Positions 1 to 12,598 of a stretch of DNA of 64,000 bases are shown in pieces. Numbering within the stretch: position 1 is the stretch's first letter; each line of letters begins with the position of its first letter. The translations under genes and the position numbers were made by a program. Below the pieces are notes generated by a model. The model saw nothing but the letters and a program-made list of their open reading frames with translations. It was not told where the DNA came from and did no database searches. The stretch comes from Diphasiastrum complanatum (Eukaryota; Streptophyta; Lycopodiopsida; Lycopodiales; Lycopodiaceae), in NCBI GenBank assembly GCA_029204225.1, contig CM055095.1:40790141-40854140 (forward strand). The letters run 5' to 3'.

Positions 1-105
1 TCAAGGCTCCCTTACAAGGACAAGGGTAAGCAAGCCGAGGGGAGTACTTCTTCTTATGCTTTCATCACATCTTTTGAAGAGCCTTTACATATTAATGAAG
101 AGTAA
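1..105 (+). pseudogene. Ty1/copia pol fragment (integrase-RT linker)
   Basis: Reading from base 1 gives an open frame of 34 codons ending in TAA at 103-105. It contains SRLPYKDKGKQ followed by FITSFEEP. The same signature (PSRLTYDEKGKQ, then FLTSFDEP) lies between integrase and reverse transcriptase in the well-preserved copia polyprotein at 42942-45800. The piece is therefore the linker of a copia polyprotein whose upstream part lies outside the window. It stops where the reverse transcriptase should begin, so it is truncated. It runs on + while the neighbouring primer-binding site (255-266) and LTR are on minus, so the two belong to different elements or to a rearranged one. Confidence 0.6.
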
Positions 106-254
106 TAACTATCAGTTACTTAAGAAGGAAAATCTAGTGCTATTTACTGAACAGAAAAGCAATTATCCTATCGACTAATAGGATCGAGTCTTGTGAGAAG
201 CTTTTGAGCTACGAAAATAGCTCTAATGTCATATCAGGATGGTTCTGAAACCAT

Positions 255-266
255 GCTCTGATACCA
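255..266 (-). other. Copia primer-binding site (tRNA-iMet), minus strand
   Basis: The + strand reads GCTCTGATACCA, the complement of TGGTATCAGAGC. This is the standard plant Ty1/copia primer-binding site, matching the 3' end of initiator tRNA-Met. It directly abuts TGTTGAAAATC at 267, which has the TG expected at an LTR edge. The internal part of this minus-strand element would lie to the left and is not recognisable. Confidence 0.75.
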
Positions 267-1113
267 TGTTGAAAATCATGATGGGCTAGGATGATGGAGC
301 AGCAAATAATTCCTTGATGCTCGCACTATGCCTATCAAATCAAATTAGGATGATGAGTCTAATGAGTCGACTTATTCTACTCAATTCTAACTTTGAAGTC
401 GTTAGAATCGACGATGTTCATTACATATGCAAACACAAAACAAGTCTTGTGACTAAATATTGTGGAAGCGAAAAGCAGACAATTCAGACAAGACAACAAG
501 ACAAATTAGACAAAATGATTAAGAAAGTGTTGCATACATACTGACATTAATTTGAATGCAATAAGACAATGAGTCAATTCAGAAAGAGTATGAAAATACA
601 AGTCAGGCAATGCTAGAGTACAAAACAATTGCGGGCAAAACCGTGTGCTCGAAACTATCTTAGTTCTATAATAGCTATGAGCTTATTCTGACTCTTAGTC
701 TGAAAACAAGAATTGATGTGTGAAAGCATCTACAATGTCTATCTTACAAAATCATCATCTATCTATAATGTACATGTGTCTAGATATATATAGAATGGCA
801 TAGAGTCATTGTGCCACCTGAAAATATATTGTGGCCATTTTCATTGTCAAAATAGTTGCACAATTGCAAGAGTGGGCGAGTGGTATGATGTCAATAGTCA
901 AGTTCGACTCAATCGATTCGTGGGGTGGAGCATGACAAGAGGTTCATGGTTTGATTTAATAGTTTGTCGAATCAAGTTGTCGAACATTTGTCGATAGTCA
1001 ATAGACGATATTCCTTCGATAGTATGACTTAGCTCGAGAGTTTTATTGATTTTGACAGTTTGACTGTCGGGTCGATCCTTTGACACTAGAGTATTTCTAC
1101 AGATTGTGCAACA
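267..1113 (-). mobile_element. Candidate copia 5' LTR, minus strand
   Basis: The segment starts with TGTTG next to the primer-binding site and reaches a matching CAACA at 1109-1113, giving the TG...CA ends and a 5-bp inverted terminal repeat. A TATA-like run sits at about 783-793 and would serve minus-strand transcription. The part right of the TATA (about 840-1090) is rich in GTCGA words. The primer-binding-site edge is firm; the far edge is inferred only from the inverted repeat. No second LTR copy is in the window. Confidence 0.5.
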
Positions 1114-2282
1114 ATGTGTTTAAAATTGTAGCAATATGAATGGAACTAGATTAACATGGGATTTAGGAGAGTAGAAGAATAAATCCAATAGATAAAGCTT
1201 GTTTGCCAATTAGAAATGATTGTGTATAGCTTTTGAAAACATCTTCTTCAATAACAACAAGCTTATTTGATATTGTGCTTATTGATTGAATAACTTCAGT
1301 GCCTCTTCGAGTCTACTTTTCAAGTAATTGAATCTCTCTATATTAATCGACTCAAATATGGATGCAAAAATCTCTCAATCCTCATGTCATTCTGTAGCAC
1401 CACAAACATGAGAGATTATGGTGTGTCTCATTGAAAAAAAACTGGTTCGATGTGCCCACATTTCGTATTTGTGGTGGTCACTGAGTTCAAATTGAGATTG
1501 ATCATTGAAAGTATTCCTTAACTTGTCCAAAGTCCCTAAACCTAAATCCTAAACCATGAATGCTCAGGCAATTTTTTTGGTGAATTTTTTGAGCAAGTTA
1601 GGTGATTGGTTTATATTGGTCATCCCTCAATGTGTGATTGCAACGGCTCATAATCAATGGTTATCAATGTTTATCACTAACAAATTAAATTATCAACAAG
1701 AGGGTTGGACTGAAAGTTGCATCTGAGTCGATTGAACATGGAAGTCAACAATTGTGACTCAATGTCGATATAGTGGTAGGTCGGTCATTCATAAGGTGAA
1801 AGAGAGGATCCTTTTTTTCAGTCTATAGAAATTAGATCCAATCACATCAACATTTAAGCTATTGTTGCTAAGAAATTTTTGGACAAGTTGGCTGACCATT
1901 TTTTATAATTAATATGTGCATTTGTAAAAATTTGATTGATGTAGGTCCATGTAGCCAGTCATTGGTATTTTGCTTCGAAAAAATGGGAATAACATTGACA
2001 TTGTTCTACAAAGCTCATTCAAGTTCTTTCAAATGATGATTTTTATTCTATATTTATAAAAAGAATGATTTCCTCAACAAGAATAATATTTAGACTCACT
2101 TGAACAACCTTGTCATTAGCAATCAAAATTCGCTAAAAGCTATCAGCAATTGTCAACTCTTTCAATTTGGTATCTAATTATTGCTCACCTCGAATATCTT
2201 GAGTGTTTAATTTTTTTTTTCAGAACACGTGAACTTCTAATTCTTGTAATTACCAAGTATGACGAATATTGTTTATCTTCTA
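1114..2282. other. No recognisable gene
   Basis: This is an AT-rich stretch with no open frame of note and no LTR boundary I can support. It may hold the decayed 3' half of the gypsy element whose reverse transcriptase lies at 2283-2660, but no RNase H or integrase motif could be read. Confidence 0.4.
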
Positions 2283-2660
2283 CTAGAATGTGACAAGTGC
2301 ATTACTGAGTCCATATGACATAATCAAAAGCTCATAATGGCAACACTCATTATCAAATCTTATATGATAATATTTGGATCCAACTTCAATCTTGGATGAG
2401 TATTTTATTTTATTCAAAAAATTGATTGGATCATTTGTCCCACAAGATTGAACTCGTTGATTGTTATAAAAAAAAAATAATCAACACATAGGTGAATGCC
2501 TCCATTCCGTTTTCTAGTCAAAATAACTGGTGCTTCACTACGGGACTTCTAAACAAATTGTATTAGACTTATCGTGTACAATTCCTTGTCGACTAGATGC
2601 TCATGCTCTCGTATGTATTGGCAAAGAATGTTGCGTGAGCAATCTCGCTAGAACTTGCAC
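2283..2660 (-). pseudogene. Ty3/gypsy reverse transcriptase remnant
   Basis: Read on the minus strand, the interval gives in order EAPVILTRKRNGG, HLCVDYF, INEFNLVGQM, KIEVGSKYYHIRF and HYELLIMSYGLSNALVTF. These match the gypsy reverse transcriptase block order (PVxxVxKKDGxxRxCVDYRxLN, then the DLxSGYHQIR region, then HYEFxVMPFGLxNAPATF). An in-frame stop lies just before the first block, and the frame ends in a stop at 2283 before the catalytic FLDD motif. It is a decayed fragment. A gag-like zinc knuckle lies upstream on the same strand at 3655-3880, so both may belong to one old minus-strand gypsy element. Confidence 0.6.
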
Positions 2661-3654
2661 AGGCACTTCTGTTACTTTTGTCGTGTGAGTCAGAAATATT
2701 CATTATTTCACATCTTCACGTTCTTTTATCAGGTTAGCTCCAAATATTCTTTATGTATACGAAATTTGAAAATTAGATAAAACAAGAAAATGTTCTTTTT
2801 TTAAATTTTTCATAGCTTAACAAGACTTTGGAATTGTGACTGTTATCAAAGCAAATTGTATGTAAGCATTAAGATTTTTTGTATTCATTGTTGCTTGCAT
2901 TAGCTTTTACCATAATAAGTATTGAGATGTTATCAATATGTTACTTCATTTTCTACAAGAGGCAAGAAAACGTTGTATTGTATTTGACATTTTCCATGGC
3001 AACTTATGCATTGACAATTTCAGACTTCGTATCGCATCATATTTTTGGGAGACAGGCGACAAATCTTCCAATTTATAATCTTGAGAGGAAAATCGTCGCC
3101 TCTTGTTCCACCATCTTACAATTGATCAAAAAGATGGCACTCTAACGACTAAATTTTTTGAACAAAGACTCTCACACGATAGATGCTTTGTGTTGTTGTC
3201 ATTTATGGGATGATTCAAACAGTACAAAGTAAAATTGAGCATATTATTTTCTGGCAGAAAGCAAATAATAGCGATTTGCAAATTGAAATTGGCATAATCT
3301 CGAAAACAAGACATAATTTTTTTCCCCTTTGCATCTCCTATATTGAATTTATTAGGGACAATGCAAAACCAACTACAATTATGATCAAAATGAACATTAG
3401 TTGAATGTTGCAAAGTGGCAAGATAAGAAGTCATTCAAAAAAAGAAAAAAGGAACTTATGCCTTACATTGATGGGTGGTTCAACATAACTGGATTTCAAA
3501 TTGTGTGGAGAAATATTTGCAATAAAAGAATTGATCTGATGAAATGTTGTTCGACCTGCTGAAATGTCACATTTTTCAACCAAAAATATGATATGAAATC
3601 TAAGAATATGGGTCTAGCTATCCCACCATATGCAACAGCCAACTCATTTATGAT
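2661..3654. other. Unassigned region inside a probable old minus-strand gypsy element
   Basis: Short open frames exist on both strands (for example 2879-3145 + and 3126-3434 -), but none shows a motif I recognise. The position between a gag-like knuckle and a reverse transcriptase on the same strand suggests the remains of the gag C-terminus and protease region. No DSG/DTG protease motif could be read. Confidence 0.3.
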
Positions 3655-3880
3655 ATAATGTCCCTCTTGATTACAATTTCGGCAAAACCAAATATTCCCT
3701 TGGCAAAACTCTGTAGTAACGACTTCTTTTGTGACCACTGGTAACGGTTCACTAGCTTTCCCCTTCTGCTTATGCTTCTTAGACCGTTTCCTATCACGTG
3801 AAGAAGATGAATTCTCTTCTGAGCTCGAGGAATCATCTGATTCCGAATCTGTATCCGAATCAGAATCAGATGAGTCATCC
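3655..3880 (-). pseudogene. Gag-like fragment: acidic Ser/Asp stretch plus CCHC-type knuckle
   Basis: On the minus strand the frame runs through an acidic serine/aspartate/glutamate-rich segment (DDSSDSDSDTDSESDD), then a basic KRSKKHKQKGK segment, then WFCRNCNQEGHY. The last gives the C-x2-C-x4-H part of a retroviral-type zinc knuckle at 3658-3684; the final cysteine is lost, apparently through a small frameshift just after GHY. A basic/acidic tail next to a knuckle is typical of a nucleocapsid region of Gag. The order relative to the reverse transcriptase at 2283-2660 fits a minus-strand gypsy element. A host CCHC protein fragment cannot be excluded. Confidence 0.4.
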
Positions 3881-3955
3881 CGTCGACAATGTTGTTGAAA
3901 AATGAAAAATCATCTATCTTGACTTAACGCTTTGGCAAAGTTTTTTCTATGTGTA

Positions 3956-4687
3956 TGTAATGTTTCATATTGCAAAATGCCAATTTTGGCCTAGAAGAAA
4001 CTCGAGCTACATGGTCTCTTGAAGTCTAGTTGGTCATATACAACATGCATATAGAATGTAGACATAGAAATGTCAATAATGGGCTTGTAGAAACTCGTGG
4101 CACATCACATGCAATGATTGTAAGTGTTCCATAGTGACATGCAAGGCATGCATAAAGTGAATTGGACACATGCATGGTGATTTGGACAATTCTAGTTTAG
4201 AATTTGACACTTGGTAAAAGTAGGTAGAAATGCATGCATGTAAAGTGACAAATTCACTAGTTTGCTAGTTTTCACTTTTAGATGTGGATGAAAGTAGGAG
4301 AAAGATGATTCTACCTCGAGCTACTTCAATCTCCATAAATATGTGTAGGCTCTCTCATAACTTTTGATGAAGGACCAATCTTTGAAGCTATTCCATGTCA
4401 ATTTGGATCTATCTTATTGTATGCTTGAATTTTGCTCTCTCTTTCTCTCTCTAAGTTGAGTAGAGGATTATGCTAATGCATTGAATTCTTGTACTTCTTC
4501 TCTTTTGATATTGAATGCAATCATTCTTTGATTATTAGCATGCTAGATTGTGCTTTGGCCATAAATTCTTGTACTAGACCTTGATATTCAATCTAGAATC
4601 AAATTATGTGCTAAACACAAAGCTTAACAAGATCATTCACACTTGAGGATTGTTCCCCACACGTGTGAACTTGCTGAAAATTTATCA
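3956..4687 (+). mobile_element. Copia 5' LTR (5' edge approximate)
   Basis: The right edge is fixed by a primer-binding site at 4688. The left edge is placed at TGTAATGTTTC, by analogy with LTRs here that begin TG and then carry a 'ggcc(t/a)aaa' word after about 30 bases. A TATA-like element (CATAAATA) is at about 4334. The LTR carries a cluster of CATGCA words (4099-4240) and one perfect CACACGTGTG palindrome at 4658-4667. Confidence 0.55.
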
Positions 4688-4699
4688 TGGTATCAGAGC
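4688..4699 (+). other. Copia primer-binding site (tRNA-iMet)
   Basis: TGGTATCAGAGC directly follows ...TTATCA, the LTR end. It marks the start of the internal region of the copia element whose gag begins at 5133. Confidence 0.85.
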
Positions 4700-5132
4700 C
4701 AAATTAAGCTTTGCATGCTATTATCATTGTTTGTGCAAGACTTTGTGAGCCCAATTCAAGCAAAAAAGCTATTATCATTTTTCTTTACCTTTTCTTAAAA
4801 AGTGTTTGGATCAAAGAGGATAGAATCAAGATTTTTAGATCAGAATTGACATTGTACAGAATTTTGGAATTCCGCACGTGTGAAAATCGAAGATTTTCAG
4901 ATCTCTTTATTTCCTTCATCTTTGGTCCAAAGATATTTATTTTGAGAGATTGATCTAGTTTATCTTGTTTTGTGGAATATTTGAGACCTATCTCAAATAC
5001 AGTTGCAAGATTTCACATAGGATTTGGTAGTACACCTTTGAAAATTCCTATAGTGAAAGATAGAAGCAACATCTAGTCTGTTTGGAACAAGCTCAAACAT
5101 ATAATTGTCCAATAACAAGAAGTCTTCACAAT

Positions 5133-5432
5133 ATGGCACCTGTAGGAGGATATCTCTTAGAACCAATTGAAAGACTAAGTACCTCCAATTACTCAATATG
5201 GAAGGTTAGGATGGAGTCTTTTCTTATACTCCAGGATGTTATGGACATAGTACTTGGTATTGAGGAGGAGCCTCAAGCACAACTTGAAATACCAAAGTAA
5301 AGGAAGAGAGCTAGGATGGCTCTACACTTCATTAAAATGAATGTCTCTAATGAGATTCTAAGAGAAATAGGATCTTGCACCACTACTAAAGAACCTTGGG
5401 ATGCACTTAAGTCTATCTATGAAGCTAAGAAC
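5133..5432 (+). pseudogene. Copia gag N-terminus, truncated
   Basis: The start at 5133 is chosen because the conserved Gag signature follows at once: ERLSTSNYSIWKVRMES, then DVMDIVLGIEEEP and MALHFIKMNVSNEILREIG. The same blocks open the Gag of the copia elements at 24341, 42942 and 63505. An in-frame stop (TAA, 5298-5300) interrupts it after about 55 codons. At about 5432, after SIYEAKN, the copia sequence ends and minus-strand gypsy gag begins, so the element was cut by an insertion or deletion. The zinc knuckle and all of pol are missing here. Confidence 0.75.
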
Positions 5433-6029
5433 CTCCAATTGTCTTGCAGCATCCATAATATGTTCCAGGCGCTGACCATGTAACGTAGTAGTTCCTCGTC
5501 GAAGAACCTTATGTAATCCATGACGAAAATACTTAATGCATTTAGCATCTGTGAGTGGTTCCTGTAATCTCTTCTCCAGCATCTTAAACCGTTGAACATA
5601 AGATAATACATCCTCCTTTCGTTTCTGCTTGATCGCCTGCAATTTATCTAGTATTTCTTCATCCTCATGTTCTTTCCGATACCTTTTCAGAAATGCCCTT
5701 CGGAATTCATCCCAACTCCAAAACTCTTGCAACCCATACTGTGAATACCACTCTAAAGCATTTCCTTTCAACGTGGTTGGAAATAATTCCAACTTTTGAA
5801 TGTCTTCCATTTCACGATTCACCTGACAAACCGCTAGAAACTGGTGAATATGCATGTCAGGGTTATCACGCTTCTTACCTTTAAAACACTGGAATATAGC
5901 CATCCGAGTCCAACCTATTGAGACAACCTCCATTTTGTGTAGGATCGTAGATTTTCCCAAATCCAAACAACCAGCACCTGTAGACATTAAAGGCAACTCC
6001 ACTTCCTCCTCTGCTAACTCTACCCACAA
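5433..6029 (-). pseudogene. Ty3/gypsy gag (retrotransposon gag domain)
   Basis: A minus-strand open frame encodes a typical gypsy capsid domain: IFQCFKGKKRDNP, LELFPTTLKGNALEWYSQY, WDEFRRAFLKRYRKEHEDEE, LDKLQAIKQKRKEDVLSYV and CIKYFRHGLHKVL. The LKGNALEWY and F..F...Y/F blocks are hallmarks of the retrotransposon gag family. The frame begins at 6029 and the homology fades at about 5430, where it meets truncated copia gag on the other strand. No zinc knuckle or protease follows, so the element is a 5' fragment. The upstream minus-strand sequence (6250-6740) looks like its LTR. Confidence 0.75.
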
Positions 6030-6249
6030 TTCAAATTCGTTCCACTCTAGAATATGCTACCACAAAGAATTGGTCCCGACAACAGAACCCTCAAAGTTAA
6101 CAAGGATCCAATAACAACAACAATAGCAATATATCCAACAACATTATACCAATTAAATAGAGGTAAACCATTGCAAACTACCGTTCATTCGTTAAGTAAA
6201 CTGGTTCTATGCAAATATCTAACAACCACGCTCACAACTCCCAACATAT

Positions 6250-6740
6250 AACAGTGTAGTATTCAATTGTAGAAGTAACAGCTGATACAAAATATTCAGC
6301 GCCTACATGCTAGTTTCTTAAAAGGTCTTAAGCAAGGTAACATTCTCTTGCTGCTGCAACTCGCACGAAGACTGAAACTAAGCATAATCGGTAATCGGCT
6401 CTCACCCTTCGTCTCCTGAATACACTTGCCTAAATACTCCAGTATTTAAAAGCCCCTCTTCTGGCTTCAAATGCCCTATTTATCTTCCTGTGAAAACACC
6501 CCAATACCATACCACCCTTCTAATGACTGTAAATGGTCGTTTCATCTTCCCGTTCAGTACCGTAATCGACGATACTACGGTTACTTACGGTCTGTTCAAC
6601 TTCCCGTCGAAGACCACAATCATCACTCCTATGATTGCTCACCATCCGTTCAACTTCCACTTGAATACGACTTAACCTATCATTCTACTTATAGCGACGC
6701 TTCCTACTGTATACATCTAACTAACTGTGCCTACACACTT
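6250..6740 (-). mobile_element. Probable gypsy LTR region, minus strand (edges unsure)
   Basis: The block lies upstream of the minus-strand gypsy gag. On the minus strand it carries a TATA-like TTTTAAATACTGG (complement of 6443-6455) followed by a short transcribed-looking region. Neither TG/CA edge nor a primer-binding site could be fixed, so the assignment rests on position and composition. Confidence 0.3.
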
Positions 6741-7877
<1,137 letters not shown>

Positions 7878-9655
7878 CCTCACCTCCAAAAATACTTCAT
7901 TGTCAATCTCAAAAATACTCCAAAGCACTTAAAATCTCATACAAAACAAGCATGTCTAAACAGTATCCCCACCCCCCACCCCAAAAAAAAACGAAAAGGC
8001 CATCACCACCACATATGAGCCATACAAAAGTGAAGCTCTCTTTGGTGATGGAATAATATCAATACAAGTTTGTGTGATCATTTACCATATGTTTAAATTA
8101 CAATACATTGATTTCAATATCATAATGCTCAAAATATATGGATTGCAACTTCCTTGAATCTTCTACAACATTGATAATGGGATTATGTTATAGCTATATT
8201 TTATCTACATTTCCTTCGTTGATTGGGGGTCCTTGGAAGTAGTTCATGATATTTGACAAAATTTGTGTGTTATGCAATCAAGAAATAGGATCAATTGGCA
8301 ACACATTTCTATAGAAATCTCATTGATGGTATAATTACCTTGTCCTTAATTGGGCCCCTCAGGATTCTCCATGATCTTAAAGAAAATTTGTGCATACTAT
8401 GTGATCTTGTATGTAAGGTAAGTTATAAAGTTTTGCAAAAAGTCATAGAAGTTTCCTTGTACTTGTTTATTTGGATTGTATAGCCAGTTCTCGTCAAATC
8501 ATAGATTGGTCAACATCTCAATTGTTTGGTTGATACCAAAAGGGTCTTAGATCTTAGTTAAGGTGTAGGGCCCATTGTCAAGTATAAGGGTGGGGCTGAA
8601 AAATAGTTGATAAATACATTAACGGTTCTAGCCATTTGTTTGCACATTGAGGTGTAGCGCTCATGACTTTTTAGAAGTCAGTGTCATACTAAACTTAGTT
8701 AGGAGGAGGTCACCAAAATGCTAAACAAGAACGAAGAATTTCTATAGTTTTTGATTGATTGAATCAAAAATCGATTGACATCTTTGAAACTAATCAAGAA
8801 ATTTTTGCATAGTTTCTCTACACATCAATGATTAAACTTATGAAAATATCCTTAGAGGGAAATAGTCATTATTCTCATTTTAGATTGTCTCATGAATATT
8901 GAAGTTTGCAAAGGAAATTCTAATAGCTTCTTGGTATTAAAAAAATAAGCCCAAACATGCCTCTTCAATATAAGTTGTGATGATATTTTTTTTAATTCTT
9001 TTTTTGGTTATTGCAAAATTCTCAATAGTTGTTTGAATTATGGATTTCATACATAAATTTGTAGAAAACCAAAATGACAACAAGAAATCTCAATATGGAA
9101 ATTGTCATGTACTTGTTATAATTATCAAGACTACAAGATTAGAAGCACTAGCTCTTGAAAATTAATGCAATAAATATGCCAAGAGGCACCGAATCATATG
9201 TTGTTTGGCTTTGTTAAGAATTAATTCGATCTAGTTAAGTAGGAGTTTTTAGTTAAGTCATGCTTACATTTGTGGAGTCATTCTAACTACATTTGTCTAA
9301 TTTGAAGTGTTTTTGAAGCTTCTCTAACAAAGCATTCACAAAGGTATTCGTTCATGTACCATTGATCCAGATGAGAGTGTTGTCAAACTCTATTGATAGA
9401 CTATTATCCTTGGATCCTTTATTCTAATTGTTTGCTTTTTAATTTTGAAGAGCTGGAACCTGAAGCTAGTGTGCATGTAAAAGTGGATGCAAAATATACA
9501 ATTATCTCTAAATTGTTTTTAGGTGCCAAAACTTGAATCATTGAGACCATAGGGACTTAAAGCTTATAGAACCTTCCTAATCTAACTCCTTCAACAAAAA
9601 CTTTCTTCTTATTCTTGTTGATGATGCAACGTCTCTGATTAGCTGTTCTGCTGAC
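7878..9655. other. No recognisable gene
   Basis: AT-rich DNA with no open frame above about 62 codons and no LTR or primer-binding-site signal that I could find. Confidence 0.4.
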
Positions 9656-9658
9656 TTA

Positions 9659-9847
9659 AGATAGATTCATAATGATCCCAAGCACATACAAAACCTCCAT
9701 ACTAATTCTCTTTTGAATTGGTGGAAAAGTAATTATAACATCACCTTTACCAAAAAACTTGTGAGCCTTAATATCCCCCATGTAGATATTCAAATCTACA
9801 TGGGGAACTTGATACAAATATATTTCAATTAAAGCATTGTATGACAT
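9659..9847 (-). pseudogene. Copia protease-region fragment
   Basis: The minus-strand frame contains KAHKFFGKGDVIITFP followed by RISMEVLYVLGIIMNLS. This matches the segment after the copia protease active site (xHxIxGKGDVxIxxPNG, then xxDVLYVPGIxxNLLSV). Only about 60 codons survive. No DSGA motif or downstream integrase is present, so this is an isolated decayed fragment. The neighbouring solo LTR (9903-10524) has its own target duplication and is independent. Confidence 0.5.
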
Positions 9848-9902
9848 TGCCCAAACTTTATTGTTGATCTAACTAAAAAGCCTTGTAAGTCCATGTATTA
9901 TT

Positions 9903-10524
9903 TGTGTACTTTTCACACGTGTGAGGACTTCTCAAACAATGTGAATGATCTCCTAAGATGAGTGTGATTGCACATAGATCAATCTAGATTGAGATACAAG
10001 CATACTAGCTCAAAATCTAAGGCAAGAGCACTTTGTACATGCATCAAACATCAACCATTCATCACACATAATGAAAGGACACTTTCCATGAAAAAAACTA
10101 AGTATAGATTTGGCTTGCTCTTGGGTAGAGAGAGAATGTAATAAAAAAGCTAAGTGTTGGAGCTTGCTACATCAAGATCTTGCTACAAAAAACTAAGTAT
10201 GGACTCTCCTACACTCTCACTAGTAGTAGCTCGAGATCCAAGAGTGTGGAATGAAGCTTTTTGATTGGACCCCTAAGATCACCACCTCTTACAATGATTG
10301 GACCATTTTGGTGCACCTCACAATGTGATTGGTCCAGATTGACAAATAGAATCAAGAGGTGATATGTCACTCACCCTTTAGCATCAAGCCAAGTGTCACA
10401 GCCTACATTACCATGAGCTAATCCACTTCCAAAATCGGCCTAATCACTTAACTGCATGTGTACAATGAGTGGTTTTGAAAGAGGACCCCCAAACCTCAAG
10501 ATAGATGACTTTTACAATTTCACA
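9903..10524 (-). mobile_element. Solo copia LTR with 5-bp target duplication TTATT
   Basis: The segment starts TGTGTACTTTTCACAC and ends ACAATTTCACA, giving TG...CA edges. It is flanked on both sides by TTATT (9898-9902 and 10525-10529), the 5-bp duplication expected for a copia insertion. No primer-binding site or internal region adjoins, so it is a solo LTR left by LTR-LTR recombination. Orientation is minus, judged by the CTCGGGTAGAGAGAGAA-type motif (10118-10136) and by alignment with the LTR at 30781-31406. It has a perfect CACACGTGTG at 9914-9923. Confidence 0.8.
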
Positions 10525-10529
10525 TTATT

Positions 10530-11540
10530 GTGCAAAAAGAAGTCTTGCGTGCAATTGATAGTTGAGCTACCGATGATCATCGATGTTCCTAGTCCTAGAA
10601 AACTTTGACTTTTTTTTATTTTTCTTTGTTAATGTAGCTATAGTCTAGAGGAGCTTGATTAGGTTGTCACATGCAACATACTTAGAAAATGATAACAACT
10701 TGTGCATGCAGTAAAATAATAGAACCTGGAGTGTAGTAATTAGACCACACTACAAAAGAACAAGGAAAAAATGGAAACCTAGTTTTGTTGTTCATCTCCA
10801 TTTTGAACTACATTGTCTACTTGAATTTTAGGAGATAAAAAGTTCAAAGCTATTCATTGCATTGGTTGGTTGCGAGTACTGGTGGAGGGTTGAGGGTTGC
10901 TCTAAGAATGAACACAAAATGTTTTTCTCTACTTAGCTTGAGAACTTGATTCAATTACAACACAAGAAAAGAACTTAATTTTTAGTAGTTATGTGGCACA
11001 TAGTGATTGGTCTTGGCCAATAGGTGGCAATCAAACCTTTTGTTAGCTTGAGGATTTGATTTTTGCTCATGCTACTCATAGTGATTAGTCTTAGCCAGGT
11101 CAATTATCAAATCTAGTAGTAAGTGCTTAGACAAAAAGGTGAGAATGGTGCAAGGGCTGCAAGTGGAACCTAAAGCCCATCCCAAAAAAAAACCACACGA
11201 TAAGAAAAACTAAAGGATTTTCTGTATCATTCAACCTAAAATGACATTCTATTTCGATGTAAAAAAAAATTGATCTTCATAAAATTCACTTGCTCAAGAA
11301 ATCTTAGAACTCCACAATCAGAAATATACATGCCCATAAAATTTTATCATCATCAATTAAAATTTTGACCGATTTAGTCATCAGTTTCTTATAAAAAAAA
11401 TGATGCACAAAGTTTTACGACATCACATCTTACGATTGTCGTGGGTAACAGTAAGACATACTTTTTGTTCATAATTTACATAAGGGACTGGTTTTTCTAA
11501 AGACGTCAATGTTGTGCGTTTTGGGTAGTTTGTTCTCGAA
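10530..11540. other. No recognisable gene; one imperfect direct repeat
   Basis: The words TAGTGATTGGTCTTGGCCA (about 11000) and TAGTGATTAGTCTTAGCCA (about 11080) recur with similar flanks, an imperfect duplication of roughly 85-100 bp. Nothing else is recognised. This is the upstream flank of the MATE gene. Confidence 0.35.
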
Positions 11541-11551
11541 ATCTCGACAAG

Positions 11552-11590
11552 CCCCAAGCCCAAGCCCCAAGCCCCAAGGCCTTTATATGA
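11552..11590 (+). promoter_or_regulatory. CCCCAAG repeat next to a TATA-like box, possible MATE promoter
   Basis: Four near copies of CCCCAAG end at 11580 and are followed by TTTATATGA. Downstream to about 11800 the DNA is unusually GC-rich for this window, as a 5' exon could be. The start codon is 1 kb downstream, so this would need a leader intron. The promoter is a guess from position and composition. Confidence 0.2.
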
Positions 11591-12598
11591 AAGACAAATT
11601 CCTTGCATAGAGGGCCATATAAAACAAGTGTGGATGTTCTCAAGGCAGATTCCCCTCCTCTTAGTGGCCCGAATCAAGTGGAACCCGGCGGCTCTTTTCC
11701 ACCCACCGGCATCTCTCCGCACCCCTCATCTGGCATCGGCGATGTCCGCCACCTACGTCTCCGCTACCGCCACCTTCGAGCTCTCTTCTTCTTCATGTTT
11801 TTCGGTAGTCACAACACACACTATTCTATTATTATGTCAGAATCCCTTCACAGCGGAGCGTCATGAGCCATTATTTTATGTTGAAATGTCTCAATCCATC
11901 CATTCATCAATCGCTGCACGGCACCATCATTATCAAATCATCGTCAGTTGATGTGCTCAGATTGCAGGGTTTTCAAATAGCGCTAGTTCAATCTTTGATC
12001 CTTCAGGTTTCACATGCAGTTTGTGTTTATTGCACTTTTACTGTTGTGGAAACTTTGTTGATTACAAATTCGGTATTGAGATCTAGCCACGGTTCTATTT
12101 TCTGGTGAATTGTGCGTGGATGAGTTAGCTACTAATTGATGCTCTAACTTAATCCTGTGTAGCTAGCAATTTTTTGATTACTACCCGACCATATGCTAAT
12201 GTGTGCTTGCATTTATCAAGAATTAATTTGTATCATATTTAATCCGTTTATATACTATTATGTTAAAGTTTCTACAACTGCCTTCGATAATTTACAATTA
12301 GCAGCGACTATTTGATATTTGCGATCTTATTCCGATTTGGCGTGAAATTTCCCTCGCAGCTGATCGGATAACTCTAGTGGATAATCGAGCTCGTTTATTT
12401 CAAGTGGCTAATCTGTCTTTCTCAATTGCGGATAGTGGATCAGAGCGAAAAGCCTTAATTCATCTTGCTGCGCCTGCTTGGCTCAGAAGCACTACAATGC
12501 ATCTGTGTATCTTTGGTCTTTCATAACCAGGGGATAAGGTGAGGTAATATACCAGAGAAAAGATTCAGGAGTGAGTGCTGAAGTTAAGCTCTAATCCA

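Noticed and set aside
11603-11951. Two overlapping open frames of about 90-107 codons upstream of MATE
   Set aside because: GC-rich but without domain, repeat or homology cues. They may be part of a MATE leader exon; not enough to call a gene.
12575-12598. Upstream GTG as start of the MATE protein
   Set aside because: The ATG at 12599 is in frame and gives a normal N-terminus; a GTG start is not expected for a plant nuclear gene.
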